Made by a program: the position numbers and the translations under genes. A model generated the notes under the pieces. The model worked only from the letters and a program-made list of their open reading frames with translations. It did no database searches and was not told where the DNA came from. From NCBI RefSeq assembly GCF_035989885.1, contig NZ_CP108518.1:4637501-4701500 (forward strand): a DNA stretch of 64,000 nt, written 5' to 3'. This document shows, piece by piece, positions 35,300 through 46,991 of the stretch. This stretch comes from Streptomyces sp. NBC_01232 (GTDB taxonomy: Bacteria; Actinomycetota; Actinomycetes; Streptomycetales; Streptomycetaceae). Each line of letters starts with the position of its first letter. Position 1 is the stretch's first letter.

Positions 35300-35354
35300 G
35301 CCCCGTAGAGGGCCCCGGGGCGTACGTGCACCCCTGCGCGGCCCTCTACGGGGC
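35300..35354. terminator. bidirectional terminator between DedA and thrE
   Basis: Perfect 15-bp stem GCCCCGTAGAGGGCC (35300-35314) and its complement (35340-35354) around a 25-nt loop, between convergent genes. Confidence 0.8.
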
Positions 35355-35396
35355 CCGTACGGCCGACCGCTGACCGCCGTACGGGCGTCCGTACGG

Positions 35397-37037
35397 TCAG
35401 AAGCCGCGGGTCCGCTTCGCGGCGCGGCGCTTGGCGGCGCTCGCGGCCCCCGGGATGCGCATGAACAGCCGCGAGGTCTCCGACCCGAGGTTGACCCCGA
35501 TCGCGATGGCCAGCGCGATGGCCGCGGCGTTCACCAGCGAGCCCAAGCCCTCGTTCAGCCGGTTCTCGGCGATGAGCAGCAGCCCGTAGTACACCGCCGA
35601 GCCGGGCAGCAGCGGTCCGATGGCGGCCGTGACGTACGGCAGGGCGGAGGCGAAGCGGTAGCGGGAGAAGAGCTGCCCGAAGAGGCCCACCAGCCCGGCC
35701 GCGATGGCCGTGGACGGTACGGGCGGGATGCCCCCCGCGTAGTGCAGGGCCCCGAAGGTGACCCAGGCGACCGCGCCGTTCAGCGTCACGATCCACACGG
35801 TGGAGCGTTCCTGCTGGAGCAGGATCGCGAAGGTGAACACCAGCACCATCGAGGCGGCGATCTGGATCAGCGGCCGCTGCTGGATCTGCAGGACCTCCTC
35901 CGGCCGCGGCGAGGCGTCGAACTGCAGGCCCACGTAGAGCACGACCAGCACGCCCATGATGATGCCGATGAAGAGGTACATGACCTCCAGCAGCCGGGCC
36001 GACGCGGTGATGTAGTAGCCGGTCAGGCCGTCCTGCACGGCCGCGACCACAGCCCGTCCCGGCAGCAGCGCGAACAGCCCACCGGTGATCACGGCGGAGG
36101 CCTTGACGTCGATCCCCGTCATGTTCAGCGCCACCCCGATGGCGGCGGGCGGCATCGCGGCGACCACGAACTGGTAGAACTCGGGCAGCCCGCGCCCGGC
36201 GCACAGCCAGGCCAGGCGGTCGCCGAGGACCGCGCCGATCGCGGCGGCGAAGAAGACGAGGACCCCGCCGCCGACCAGCGTGGAGGCGGCACCGGCGAGC
36301 AGGCCGGCGGAGGCCGTGAGCATCCAGCCGGGGTAGGGGTGCCGGTTGCGGCGGATCTCGGCGAGGCGCCGGTAGGCCTCCTCCAGCGAGACGTCGATCT
36401 CGTGCGCGCTGATGTCGTCCACGAGCCGGAACACGGCCGCGAGCCGGTTGTAGTCGGTGCCGCGGCGGCGCACGGTCCGGCTGGCCGAGACCGGGTCGCC
36501 CACCAGCGAGGGGTGGTGGGTGATCGACAGCATGGTGAAGGTGACGGTCGGCTCGCAGCGGTCCAGCCCGTAGGAACGGGCCACCGCGAACATCGCGGCC
36601 TCCACGTCCTCGGCGCCCTCACCGCCCGCGAGCAGCAGCTCGCCGATGCGCAGGGTCAGGTCGAGCACGCGGCCCACGGCGGGGCCGGTCTCGCTCTGCC
36701 GCTGGACCAGATCCGGCACGGGCCGGACGTCGACCGGCATGCGCAGCATCGTGCGCATCCGGTCCTGCCAGGGCGATTCCTTCATCTGCGCGACGGGGAA
36801 GCCCTGGCCGGGGGTGTAGGCGGTCGGGGAGTTCGCCGCCCGGTAGGTGGCCGGGGCGGCGAAGGCCGACCCCTCGGGCTCGGGCGGCACCGGACCGGTA
36901 CCCGCCGGGAGAGCGAATTCCGAGGTGGGCTGGTCCTCCTCCAGAGGCTCCGGCTCCATCCCGGGCGGCGCCGTGAACGCGCTGTGCGCCTCGTCGGACT
37001 GGGGCTTCCTGTCCTCTGCCCCCTCGGCCTCCGCCAC
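35397..37037 (-). CDS. thrE: threonine/serine exporter family membrane protein (ThrE)
   Basis: 546 residues. An N-terminal acidic, Pro-rich tail of about 110 residues precedes the ThrE amphipathic domain (LRIGELLLAGGEGAEDVEAAMFAVARSYGL), followed by about ten membrane segments. In Corynebacterium ThrE exports Thr and Ser. The start is GTG 37037. It is convergent with the DedA gene, and its start lies 98 bp past the ppa terminator hairpin. Confidence 0.85.
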   Translation of the reverse strand: MAEAEGAEDRKPQSDEAHSAFTAPPGMEPEPLEEDQPTSEFALPAGTGPVPPEPEGSAFAAPATYRAANSPTAYTPGQGFPVAQMKESPWQDRMRTMLRMPVDVRPVPDLVQRQSETGPAVGRVLDLTLRIGELLLAGGEGAEDVEAAMFAVARSYGLDRCEPTVTFTMLSITHHPSLVGDPVSASRTVRRRGTDYNRLAAVFRLVDDISAHEIDVSLEEAYRRLAEIRRNRHPYPGWMLTASAGLLAGAASTLVGGGVLVFFAAAIGAVLGDRLAWLCAGRGLPEFYQFVVAAMPPAAIGVALNMTGIDVKASAVITGGLFALLPGRAVVAAVQDGLTGYYITASARLLEVMYLFIGIIMGVLVVLYVGLQFDASPRPEEVLQIQQRPLIQIAASMVLVFTFAILLQQERSTVWIVTLNGAVAWVTFGALHYAGGIPPVPSTAIAAGLVGLFGQLFSRYRFASALPYVTAAIGPLLPGSAVYYGLLLIAENRLNEGLGSLVNAAAIALAIAIGVNLGSETSRLFMRIPGAASAAKRRAAKRTRGF

Positions 37038-37135
37038 GCGTCCTCCAGTCCGTGATCACCCGGGTATCAGTATGCGGAATCGTTTCCTCCCACCGCATAC
37101 CCAGCCGGGCCTCATCCGCCCGCGAACGCGACGAC

Positions 37136-37163
37136 GGGCGGCACCCCCGAAGGGATACCGCCC
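37136..37163 (-). terminator. ppa terminator with UUCG tetraloop
   Basis: On the minus strand a 12-bp stem from GGGCGGTATCCC pairs with GGGGTGCCGCCC (two G-U wobbles) across a TTCG loop, 57 bp after the ppa stop. Confidence 0.8.
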
Positions 37164-37219
37164 GCCATGTCACGAGGGGCGCGGGGCAGTGCCCCGGCCC
37201 GTCACCGCCGAGCGCGAGC

Positions 37220-37714
37220 TCAGTGGTGGCCGCCCTGCGCCTCCAGGCGCTTGTACGAGGCCTCGATCTCGGCCTCGGCCTCGGTGCGGCCGACCCAGTT
37301 CGCGCCCTCGACGGACTTGCCCGGCTCCAGGTCCTTGTAGACCTCGAAGAAGTGCTGGATCTCCAGGCGGTCGAACTCGGAGACGTGGTGGATGTCGCGC
37401 AGGTGCTCGACACGCGGGTCGGAGGCCGGCACGCAGAGCAGCTTGTCGTCGCCGCCCGCCTCGTCCGTCATGCGGAACATGCCGATGGCGCGGCACTTGA
37501 TCAGGCAGCCCGGGAAGGTCGGCTCGTCAAGGATGACCAGCGCGTCCAGCGGGTCGCCGTCCTCGCCGAGGGTGTTCTCGACGAAGCCGTAGTCGGCCGG
37601 GTAGCTGGTCGAGGTGAAGAGGCGACGGTCCAGACGGATCCGGCCGGTCTCGTGGTCCACCTCGTACTTGTTCCGCGAACCCTTGGGGATCTCGATGGTG
37701 ACGTCGAACTCCAC
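37220..37714 (-). CDS. ppa: inorganic pyrophosphatase
   Basis: 164 residues, family [19 protein letters not shown], the signature [20 protein letters not shown] with the metal-binding acidic cluster, and [28 protein letters not shown]. Hydrolyses pyrophosphate from biosynthesis to phosphate. GTG 37714 has AGGAG six bases upstream; the longer in-frame extension covers the divergent promoter. Confidence 0.97.
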   Translation of the reverse strand: MEFDVTIEIPKGSRNKYEVDHETGRIRLDRRLFTSTSYPADYGFVENTLGEDGDPLDALVILDEPTFPGCLIKCRAIGMFRMTDEAGGDDKLLCVPASDPRVEHLRDIHHVSEFDRLEIQHFFEVYKDLEPGKSVEGANWVGRTEAEAEIEASYKRLEAQGGHH

Positions 37715-37882
37715 GTCCTGCTCCTCCATGATCAGCTGCATTGCTTCGGGACTGCATTGGTTCAACTGCGTGCACGTCCGGCCCGGCCTCCCCCAGCCGG
37801 GTGGGGTGCCATGCTCGCGGCAAGACGCAGTGGTTAAGTGTCCCTCACGCATATGTGTGATCGCGAAAGGGGCTGGTCCGAG

Positions 37883-39337
37883 GTGCCATTGGACAAGACG
37901 TGGCAGCTCATCGCAGGGTCGGCCGTCGCCGGCCTGGCCCTGTCGGTGGCAGCGGTGTCCGCCGCCGGTCCCTGGGACTCCGGCCAGCGTAAGGCCGAGC
38001 GGGACAGAGCCGCCTCCTGGGGCCGTACGGGTGGCGCAGATCACGGTGGCGCCACCGGCTCCGGGGACCTCCCGCAGGCCGCGCCCAGCGCCCCCGGGGT
38101 GCTCGGCGCGATCGGCCCCGGCGCCGTGCGCGGGCAGAGCGCCGCCCCCGCCGCGCCCGCCTCCGCCGGGGGCCTGGCCGCCGCCCTGAAGCCGCTGCTC
38201 GCCGATCCCGCGCTCGGCACCGTCCGTACCGCGTCCGTCGTCGACACCACCACCGGGCAGGTCCTCTACGAGTCAGGGGCGCGCGACGCGATGACCCCCG
38301 CCTCCACCGTCAAGATCGTCACCGCCGCGGCCGTGCTGGCCGCCCTCGGCCCCGAGCACCGGATCAGGACCACCGTCGCGCCCGGCACCGCCCCCGGACA
38401 GATCGTCCTGGTCGGCGGCGGCGACCCCTCACTCACCGCGAAGAAGAAGAGCCCCGCCGGATCCGGCGGCAGCCTCGTCGCCCTCGCCGCCGACACCGCA
38501 CAGGCCCTCAAGGCCGCCGGCACCGACACCGTGACCCTGGCCTACGACGACAGCCTCTACAGCGGCCCCGCCCGCCACCCGATCGGCGTCAACCCCAACC
38601 TCGCCACCGTGACCGCCCTGACGGCCGACGAGGGCCGCCCCGGCGGAGAGCCCGTCTCCGGGCCCGTGGAGCGCAGCGAGGACCCCTCCGGGGACGCCGC
38701 CCGGGCCTTCCGCACCCTGCTGGAGGAGCGGGGCATCAAGGTCACCGGCCAGCCCGTCCGGGCCAAGGCCGCCGTCGGCGTCCAGCCGCTGGCCGTCACC
38801 CTCTCCACCCCGGTGGCCGGGCTCGTGGAGCGGATGCTGACCAGCAGCGACAACGACATCGCCGAGTCCCTCGCCCGGCAGACCGCCCTCGCCTCCGGCC
38901 GGCCCGCCAGCTTCGAGGGCGCCGAGAAGGCCGTCACCGACCGCCTCACCGCCCTCGGCGTCGAGGTGGCCGGCTCCCGCTTCGCCGACGGCAGCGGCCT
39001 GAACCGCGCCGACAAGGTCAGCGCGAGCCTGCTGACCGGGCTCCTCGTCAAGGCCGCCGACCCCCGGCACCCGGAGCTGCGGCCGGTCCTCACCGGGCTG
39101 CCCGTCGCCGGATTCACCGGAACCCTCAAGGCCCGCAACTCAGGCAGCTCACCGGCCGCCGGCCTGGTCCGGGCCAAGACCGGCACCCTCACCGGGGTCA
39201 ACTCCCTCTCCGGCACCGTCGTCGACTCCTCCGGCCGGCTCCTCGCCTTCGCCTTCCTGACAGCCAACAGCCCAGGACCCGAAGGCGCCGAGAAGGCGCT
39301 CGACAAGCTGGCCGCCGCCGTCGCGACCGCTTCGTAG
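37883..39337 (+). CDS. dacB: D-alanyl-D-alanine carboxypeptidase/endopeptidase (PBP4, DacB family)
   Basis: 484 residues with a signal-anchor N-terminus ([23 protein letters not shown]) and an Ala/Gly/Pro linker. Peptidase S13 motifs are Ser141 in ASTVK, S322-D323-N324, and K432-T-G. Trims or cleaves peptidoglycan cross-bridges. GTG 37883 follows AAAGGGG at about ten bases; an ATG ten codons upstream is possible. Its divergence from ppa matches the order known in Streptomyces. Confidence 0.9.
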   Translation: MPLDKTWQLIAGSAVAGLALSVAAVSAAGPWDSGQRKAERDRAASWGRTGGADHGGATGSGDLPQAAPSAPGVLGAIGPGAVRGQSAAPAAPASAGGLAAALKPLLADPALGTVRTASVVDTTTGQVLYESGARDAMTPASTVKIVTAAAVLAALGPEHRIRTTVAPGTAPGQIVLVGGGDPSLTAKKKSPAGSGGSLVALAADTAQALKAAGTDTVTLAYDDSLYSGPARHPIGVNPNLATVTALTADEGRPGGEPVSGPVERSEDPSGDAARAFRTLLEERGIKVTGQPVRAKAAVGVQPLAVTLSTPVAGLVERMLTSSDNDIAESLARQTALASGRPASFEGAEKAVTDRLTALGVEVAGSRFADGSGLNRADKVSASLLTGLLVKAADPRHPELRPVLTGLPVAGFTGTLKARNSGSSPAAGLVRAKTGTLTGVNSLSGTVVDSSGRLLAFAFLTANSPGPEGAEKALDKLAAAVATAS

Positions 39338-39375
39338 GGGGTCCGCCGGAGGGCCGGTCCACGTACGGTTGACGC

Positions 39376-40518
39376 ATGACGAGCATCAGTGGTGCGGAGA
39401 TGGTCGACTGGAACCTCGCGGTGGCGACCGCGACCCGACTGGTACGACCCGGCCCGGAGGTCACCCGGGACGAGGCGCGAGCCGTCGTGGCGGAGCTGCG
39501 CAGGCACGCCAGGACCTCGGAACGGCACGTGCGCGAGTTCACCCGGATGATCCCGGAGGGGGCCTCGGTCCCCGACACGCCCGTCCTGGTCGTCGACAGG
39601 GCCGGCTGGGTCAAGGCCAACGTCGCCGGATTCCGCGAGCTGCTCCAGCCGCTCCTGGGCAAGATGCAGGAGCGCCGCGCGGGTGCCCCCGGCGGAGCCG
39701 TCCTCGGGTCCGTGGGCGGCAAGGTCACCGGCGTCGAGCTGGGCATGCTGCTGAGCTTCCTGGCCTCCCGCGTCCTCGGCCAGTACGAGACCTTCGCGCC
39801 CGTCTCCCGGGACCTGCCGGCCTCCGCCGCCGGCGGCCGGCTGCTGCTCGTCGCGCCCAACATCGTGCACGTCGAGCGCGAGCTGGAGGTGCACCCGCAC
39901 GACTTCCGGCTGTGGGTCTGCCTGCACGAGGAGACGCACCGTACACAGTTCACGGCCGTCCCGTGGCTGCGCGCCCACCTCGAAGGCGAAATCCAGACGT
40001 TCCTCGGCGCCACCGAAGTGGACCCCACGACCGTCCTGGAACGCCTCCGCGAGGCCGCCCAGTCCTTCGCCGGCGCCCGCCCGGACGCCGAGCGCGGAGA
40101 CGAGGGGCGCTCCCTCGTGGAGCTCGTGCAGACCCCCGAGCAGCGCGAGATCCTGGCCCGGCTCACCGCCGTCATGTCCCTGCTGGAGGGCCACGCCGAC
40201 TTCGTCATGGACGGCGTGGGCCCCCAGGTGGTGCCCTCGGTCGCCGAGATCCGCGAGAAGTTCCAGCAGCGCAGGGCCAGCGGAGCCGGCCGGCTCGACG
40301 CCGTCCTGCGCAAGCTGCTGGGCCTCGACGCCAAGCTGCGCCAGTACCGCGACGGCGAGCGCTTCGTGCGCGCCGTCGTCGGCCAGGTCGGCATGGACGG
40401 CTTCAACCGCGTGTGGACCTCACCGAACACGCTGCCGACCAAGGCCGAGATCGACAGGCCCGCCGACTGGGTGGCCCGCGTGCACAGCAAGGGGAGCGAA
40501 CAGAGCGAAGCGGAGTGA
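39376..40518 (+). CDS. zinc-dependent metalloprotease (DUF2342 type)
   Basis: 380 residues with the gluzincin-like motif LHEETHRTQF (HExxH) and a downstream ALTAVMSLLEGHADFVMD segment that supplies the third ligand region. It is the actinobacterial family often labelled coenzyme F420-associated or DUF2342. It precedes tilS, as in other Streptomyces. Substrate unknown. Confidence 0.85.
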   Translation: MTSISGAEMVDWNLAVATATRLVRPGPEVTRDEARAVVAELRRHARTSERHVREFTRMIPEGASVPDTPVLVVDRAGWVKANVAGFRELLQPLLGKMQERRAGAPGGAVLGSVGGKVTGVELGMLLSFLASRVLGQYETFAPVSRDLPASAAGGRLLLVAPNIVHVERELEVHPHDFRLWVCLHEETHRTQFTAVPWLRAHLEGEIQTFLGATEVDPTTVLERLREAAQSFAGARPDAERGDEGRSLVELVQTPEQREILARLTAVMSLLEGHADFVMDGVGPQVVPSVAEIREKFQQRRASGAGRLDAVLRKLLGLDAKLRQYRDGERFVRAVVGQVGMDGFNRVWTSPNTLPTKAEIDRPADWVARVHSKGSEQSEAE

Positions 40519-40742
40519 CACAGGGGGCGTAAACATGTCTCACTGGGGGAAGCAGCGTCACCCGTCCGAGGGACCGTGGGGCGTGGAAGGGCGTGCGATG
40601 CTCGGGGAACGGCTCGGCTCTGTCACCATCGACGCACTCTGAGTGACATCCTCCCGTTCCGCGGGGGCAGCCGGGCAGCACCACCCCAGCACACCACCCC
40701 AACGCCTCCGAGGCATCCGAACTCCATCGAAGGGCACCGGAC

Positions 40743-41780
40743 ATGGGTCCCCATCCTGCGGTCGCGGCGATACGCCTGGCGGTCCGCCGCGTACTCCACG
40801 ACGTCCTCACCGACCTCACCGACAGTCCCGCCCACCGCCGCGCCGTCGGGGGGCCCCTCCCGCTCGTCCTCGTCGCCTGCTCCGGCGGCGCCGACTCCAT
40901 GGCGCTCGCCTCCGCGCTGGCCTTCGAGGCCCCCAAACTCGGACTGAGGGCCGGCGGCATCACCGTCGACCACGGCCTCCAGCCCGGCTCCGACCTGCGC
41001 GCCGCCGAGGTCGTCACCCGCATGACCGCACTCCGCCTCGACCCGGTGGAGTCCGTCGCCGTGCGCGTCGGCCGCGACGGCGGACCCGAGGCCGCCGCCC
41101 GCGACGCCCGCTACGGGGCCCTGGACGAGGCCGCGGACCGGCTCGGCGCGGTCGCGGTGCTGCTCGGCCACACCCGCGACGATCAAGCCGAAACCGTCCT
41201 GCTGGGCCTGGCCCGCGGCTCCGGCATCCGCTCGCTCTCCGGCATGCCCGAGGTCTCCGGCGGCACCGCGGGGCGCACCAACCGCTACCGCCGCCCCTTC
41301 CTCCAGGTCGACCGGCAGACCGCCCGCAAGGCCTGCATGGTCCAGTCCCTCCCCGTCTGGGACGACCCGCACAACATCGACCCCGCCTACACCCGCTCCC
41401 GGCTGCGCCACGAGGGACTGCCCGCCCTCGAGAAGGCGCTCGGCAAGGGTGTCGTCGAGGCACTCGCCCGCACTGCGCAGCTCTCCCGGGACGACGCCGA
41501 CGCCCTGGACGCCTGGGCCGCCGAGGCGGAGGGCGGCGTACGCGACGCGGACGGGCGCCTGGAGTGCGCCAAGCTCTACGCCCTGCCCCCGGCCGTCCGC
41601 CGCCGCGTGCTGCGCAGGGCCGTGGTCGCGGCCGGGTCCCCCGCGGGCTCCCTCTTCGCCCGCCACATCGAAGAAGTCGACCGCCTCATCACCGGATGGC
41701 GGGGTCAGGGCGCCATCAACCTGCCCGGCCGGGTCGAGGCCCAGCGGCAGGGTGGCAGACTTGTCATCCGGCAGGGCTGA
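40743..41780 (+). CDS. tilS: tRNA(Ile)-lysidine synthetase
   Basis: 345 residues with the PP-loop SGGADS at 47-52 ([16 protein letters not shown]), plus the TilS signatures [10 protein letters not shown] and [22 protein letters not shown]. Converts the CAU anticodon cytidine of minor tRNA-Ile to lysidine, so it is essential. The 224 bp upstream holds no feature I can assign. It is followed by hpt. Confidence 0.95.
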   Translation: MGPHPAVAAIRLAVRRVLHDVLTDLTDSPAHRRAVGGPLPLVLVACSGGADSMALASALAFEAPKLGLRAGGITVDHGLQPGSDLRAAEVVTRMTALRLDPVESVAVRVGRDGGPEAAARDARYGALDEAADRLGAVAVLLGHTRDDQAETVLLGLARGSGIRSLSGMPEVSGGTAGRTNRYRRPFLQVDRQTARKACMVQSLPVWDDPHNIDPAYTRSRLRHEGLPALEKALGKGVVEALARTAQLSRDDADALDAWAAEAEGGVRDADGRLECAKLYALPPAVRRRVLRRAVVAAGSPAGSLFARHIEEVDRLITGWRGQGAINLPGRVEAQRQGGRLVIRQG

Positions 41781-41845
41781 TTGGTGCTGAAACACGGCTG
41801 AGTCCTCCGGGGTCGCCCCCGGAGCCCCGGCCGACAACGAAAGTG

Positions 41846-42406
41846 ATGCGGGTGGACGAGAAGGACATGGGCAGCGACCTCCAGTCGGTGCTCATCACCA
41901 AGGAAGAGATCGACGCGAAGCTGGCCGAGCTGGCCGCGAAGATCGACGCGGAGTACGCGGGCAAGGACCTGCTCATCGTCGGTGTGCTCAAGGGCGCCGT
42001 GATGGTGATGGCGGACCTGGCGCGTGCCTTGTCCACCCCGCTCACCATGGACTGGATGGCGGTGTCCTCGTACGGCGCCGGGACCCAGTCCTCCGGCGTG
42101 GTGCGGATCCTCAAGGACCTGGACACCGACATCAAGGACAAGCACGTCCTGATCGTCGAGGACATCATCGACTCGGGCCTGACGCTGTCCTGGCTGCTGT
42201 CGAACCTGGGCTCCCGCCAGCCGGCCTCCCTGGAGGTCGTCACGCTGCTGCGCAAGCCCGAGGCGGCGAAGGTCGCGATCGACGTGAAGTGGGTCGGCTT
42301 CGACATCCCCAACGAGTTCGTCGTGGGCTACGGCCTCGACTACGCGGAGAAGTACCGCAACCTGCCGTTCGTCGGCACGCTCGCCCCGCACGTCTACGGC
42401 GGCTGA
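41846..42406 (+). CDS. hpt: hypoxanthine phosphoribosyltransferase
   Basis: 186 residues: [20 protein letters not shown], the PRPP-binding motif [18 protein letters not shown] and [26 protein letters not shown] at the C-terminus. Salvages hypoxanthine (and guanine) to nucleotides. The start is uncertain among ATG 41846, GTG 41852 and ATG 41867; I used the first. Sits between tilS and ftsH, a conserved bacterial trio. Confidence 0.95.
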   Translation: MRVDEKDMGSDLQSVLITKEEIDAKLAELAAKIDAEYAGKDLLIVGVLKGAVMVMADLARALSTPLTMDWMAVSSYGAGTQSSGVVRILKDLDTDIKDKHVLIVEDIIDSGLTLSWLLSNLGSRQPASLEVVTLLRKPEAAKVAIDVKWVGFDIPNEFVVGYGLDYAEKYRNLPFVGTLAPHVYGG

Positions 42407-42429
42407 TCCCGCCCCCGCCCCCGCCCCCA

Positions 42430-42468
42430 GGAATCGCCGGAGACTCCGGGGAACCTGGGGGCGATTCC
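42430..42468 (+). terminator. hpt terminator
   Basis: GGAATCGCC (42430-42438) pairs with GGCGATTCC (42460-42468); the 21-base interval can form an inner CCGG-rich hairpin. The rest of the gap to ftsH is its leader region. Confidence 0.65.
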
Positions 42469-42617
42469 CGCCGTTGGAGCAGGGGGAAGGCGGGTCTGTC
42501 ACCCGTCCCACGGGCCGCGGGTGACAATTCAGGGGTACATTCCGAAGAACAGTCTTTACTCACACAGCAGCATTTACCTACGGGCAGGAGGGACGGGGTG
42601 CCTGGCGCCCCGTATGG

Positions 42618-44642
<2,025 letters not shown>

Positions 44643-44670
44643 TCCGCGAGCCCGTCCACCCGGAATGGAA

Positions 44671-44706
44671 GCCGCGCCCCCCAGGTTCTAGCCTGGGGGG
44701 CGCGGC
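44671..44706 (+). terminator. ftsH terminator
   Basis: Perfect 15-bp stem GCCGCGCCCCCCAGG (44671-44685) and its complement (44692-44706) with loop TTCTAG. Confidence 0.9.
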
Positions 44707-44767
44707 ACTTTCATCTGGTCATACTTGGGTGGCCGCGAGCGCTGTGCACACAGGAACGAGGAAAGAA

Positions 44768-45376
44768 ATGACCGACCCAGTGACCCTGACCGGCGATGAG
44801 GGCACGATCGGCGAGTTCGACGAGAAGCGTGCCGAGGCGGCGATTCGTGAGCTCCTGATCGCGGTCGGCGAGGACCCGGACCGCGAGGGCCTTCTGGAGA
44901 CCCCGGCGCGTGTGGCGCGGGCGTACAGGGAGATATTCGCCGGCCTGTACCAGACGCCCGAAGAGGTCCTGACGACCACGTTCGACCTCGGTCACGACGA
45001 GATGGTCCTGGTGAAGGACATCGAAGTCATGAGTTCCTGTGAGCACCATCTGGTGCCCTTCCACGGTGTCGCGCACGTCGGCTACATCCCGTCCACGGAC
45101 GGCAAGATTACCGGCCTGTCGAAGCTGGCCCGCCTCGTGGACGTGTTCGCCCGCCGCCCCCAGGTGCAGGAGCGGCTGACCACGCAGATAGCCGACTCCC
45201 TGATGGAGATCCTGGACCCGCGAGGGGTCATCGTGGTCATCGAGTGCGAGCACATGTGCATGACCATGCGCGGGGTCCGCAAGCCGGGCGCGAAGACCAT
45301 CACCTCGGCGGTCCGCGGCCAGCTCCGTGCCACGGCCACTCGGGCCGAGGCGATGAGTCTGATCATGGCGCGCTAG
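44768..45376 (+). CDS. folE: GTP cyclohydrolase I
   Basis: 202 residues. [13 protein letters not shown] and [12 protein letters not shown] contain the zinc ligands and catalytic His. [11 protein letters not shown] and [10 protein letters not shown] are further family signatures. First step of tetrahydrofolate synthesis: GTP to dihydroneopterin triphosphate. GAGGAAAG precedes the ATG. It has its own terminators on both sides, so it is monocistronic, and faces the folP-folK operon. Confidence 0.97.
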   Translation: MTDPVTLTGDEGTIGEFDEKRAEAAIRELLIAVGEDPDREGLLETPARVARAYREIFAGLYQTPEEVLTTTFDLGHDEMVLVKDIEVMSSCEHHLVPFHGVAHVGYIPSTDGKITGLSKLARLVDVFARRPQVQERLTTQIADSLMEILDPRGVIVVIECEHMCMTMRGVRKPGAKTITSAVRGQLRATATRAEAMSLIMAR

Positions 45377-45395
45377 CCGGATTGTCCGTGCTGTC

Positions 45396-45439
45396 CGCTT
45401 CGGTCCCCCTCCGTGATGTCACGGAGGGGGACCGAAGCG
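45396..45439 (+). terminator. folE terminator
   Basis: A 21-bp perfect inverted repeat (45396-45416 with 45419-45439) centred on TG, with the core GGTCCCCCTCCGTGA. Very stable hairpin 20 bp after the folE stop. Confidence 0.9.
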
Positions 45440-45464
45440 TTGGGGCGTAGCCGGCAGGCAGACG

Positions 45465-45680
45465 GTGAACGCCGTGGGCGGGCGGATCCGGGCCTGTGAT
45501 GCCCGCCCGGTAGACCGCTCATGGACGCTGAAGAGAGGCCGGACCGAACGGACCGAGGTCAGCGCCGTACGAGTGGACAGGACCCGCTCACTGGTCGAGG
45601 TGACGACGGATCATGCGACCTTCGCGGTGGGTCCCGATCAGCTTCTGCGGACTCCTGACGGAGGCGTGAGCCGAAGGGGC
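45465..45680 (+). pseudogene. possible decayed Hint/intein-like fragment
   Basis: A reading frame opening near 45465 contains VSAVRVDRTRSLVEVTTD and TFAVGPDQLLRTPDGG, which resemble the N-terminal Hint (intein/hedgehog) strand pair, where a TPDH-type motif is expected in place of GPDQ. The frame then runs into the palindromic element at 45683 and its remaining C-terminus is element sequence. No splice-junction Cys or C-terminal Hint blocks are present. I read it as a remnant; it could also be spurious. Confidence 0.3.
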
Positions 45681-45682
45681 GG

Positions 45683-45852
45683 CCTAGGTCGTCTCTTTCG
45701 GATCTTGTCGGTCGGGCCCGCGTCGTCCGGTGCCGTGCATCGCAAGGCGGAGGAGCGCCGTTGTACTGGACGTACTGCGGTGCTCCGACAACGCGGCGAG
45801 GTGCGGTGCCGGACGACGCGGGCCCGGCAAGATCCGAAAGAGACGGCCTAGG
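45683..45852. mobile_element. 170-bp palindromic MITE-like element
   Basis: The outer arms CCTAGG-N-CGTCTCTTTCGGATCTTG occur in inverted orientation at both ends (45683-45707 and 45828-45852), followed inward by an inverted GGGCCCGCGTCGTCCGG (45714-45730 and 45807-45823). The centre is an imperfect palindrome around GTTGTACTGGACGTACTGCGG. No transposase is encoded. The structure and a recollection of similar hairpins elsewhere in Streptomyces suggest a miniature inverted-repeat element. Confidence 0.65.
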
Positions 45853-46333
45853 CGCGGGCCGGGGCCTCCGGGGTTTCGTCGTCCTCCGGGAGCTTGAGGA
45901 CGTGCTCCAGGAAGAGGGCCGCGGCGATGACCGCCACGCCCGCCAGGACCGAGAAGCCGGCGTACCAGGCCTGGTCGCGGCGGGCGGGGACGTCCAGGGC
46001 GTCGGTCAGCAGGAAGACGCCCACACCGCCGTACATGCCCGCCACCAGCGCCGCCACCAGGGCACTGGCCTGGCCGAAGACCACCGCGCGGGCCGCCATC
46101 AGCGGCTCCACGCCCTTGGCGCCGGGCCGGCGCTCGCGCTGGGCCTTGAGGCGGGAGCGCATGGACAGGGCAGTGGCCAGCAGAATCGCAGCGATGATGC
46201 CCAGGACGATCGGTGCGGCCAGTGGAACGCCCGGCAGGGTGCCGTAGGCGTTCCACAGGCGCGCGCCCGCCCAGGACAGGACCCCGGCGACCACGAAGAT
46301 GCCTGCCAGGACCGCCGGCCTCAGTTGCTTCAC
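45848..46333 (-). CDS. DUF3180 membrane protein
   Basis: 161 residues from GTG 46333 (MKQLRPAVLAGIFVVAG); GTG 46348 would add five residues. Four hydrophobic segments, characteristic of the DUF3180 family encoded at the end of actinobacterial folate operons. Its stop codon TAG lies within the terminal CCTAGG of the palindromic element, so the extreme C-terminus abuts the insertion. Function unknown. Confidence 0.85.
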   Translation of the reverse strand: MKQLRPAVLAGIFVVAGVLSWAGARLWNAYGTLPGVPLAAPIVLGIIAAILLATALSMRSRLKAQRERRPGAKGVEPLMAARAVVFGQASALVAALVAGMYGGVGVFLLTDALDVPARRDQAWYAGFSVLAGVAVIAAALFLEHVLKLPEDDETPEAPARA

Positions 46334-46382
46334 TTGCCCGTTCCCCACTTTCAGCGAGTAGCCGTGAACAGGCTACTAACGA

Positions 46383-46991
46383 CTACTCGGGGAGGTGGAG
46401 TTCCAGGTCGGGACGCGAGGCGACACCGACCAGACCGATTTCGGCCAGCAGCTCGGCGACCGCCCCGCGGCCGGGGATCCGGGCCTCCGGGTCGATGTCG
46501 TGCCACGGGGCCAGCACGAAGGCGCGCTGGTGGGCTCGCGGGTGCGGCAGGGTGAGGACCGGGTCGTCGGAGACCCGGTCGGCGTACGCGACGATGTCCA
46601 CGTCGATGGTGCGCGGACCCCAGCGCTCCTCGCGGACGCGGTCGAACGCCTCCTCGACGGCGTGCGCGCGCTCCAGGAGCGAGGACGGCGGCAGGGTGGT
46701 CTTCACGGCGAGGACCGCGTTGAGGTACGAGGGCTGCGAGCCGGGCTCGACGCCCCACGGCTCGGTCTCGTAGACGGGGGAGACGGCCTTGACCCGCATG
46801 CCGGGGGTGTCGCCGAGGGCGTCGATGGCGCCCTGCAGGGTCTCCAGCCGGTTGCCGAGGTTCGCTCCGAGCGCGATCACGGCCCATTTGGGGTTGGACA
46901 GGGTGACGTCCGCCGCGTCGACCGCCTCGACGACGGAGGCGGGTACCGGCTGGACGGTGGGGTCGCTCGGTGCGTTCAGTCCGTTGTTCAT
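46383..46991 (-). CDS. folK: 2-amino-4-hydroxy-6-hydroxymethyldihydropteridine pyrophosphokinase
   Basis: 202 residues. After a 35-residue N-terminal extension come VIALGANLGNRLETLQGAIDAL, SPVYETEPWGV, and the HPPK signature RWGPRTIDVDIV with PHPRAHQRAFVLAPW. Transfers pyrophosphate from ATP to hydroxymethyl-dihydropterin. ATG 46991 overlaps the folB stop by four bases. Confidence 0.96.
   Translation of the reverse strand: MNNGLNAPSDPTVQPVPASVVEAVDAADVTLSNPKWAVIALGANLGNRLETLQGAIDALGDTPGMRVKAVSPVYETEPWGVEPGSQPSYLNAVLAVKTTLPPSSLLERAHAVEEAFDRVREERWGPRTIDVDIVAYADRVSDDPVLTLPHPRAHQRAFVLAPWHDIDPEARIPGRGAVAELLAEIGLVGVASRPDLELHLPE

Noticed and set aside
40519..40742. Small gene before tilS
   Set aside because: Short frames exist but none has a ribosome site or protein-like composition; treated as tilS upstream region.
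42407..42617. Riboswitch or structured leader before ftsH
   Set aside because: Only the hpt terminator hairpin is evident; I could not find conserved aptamer-like elements.
45465..45851. A complete 128-residue hypothetical gene downstream of folE
   Set aside because: Its C-terminal half is the palindromic element read through, so at most the first part is a real remnant.
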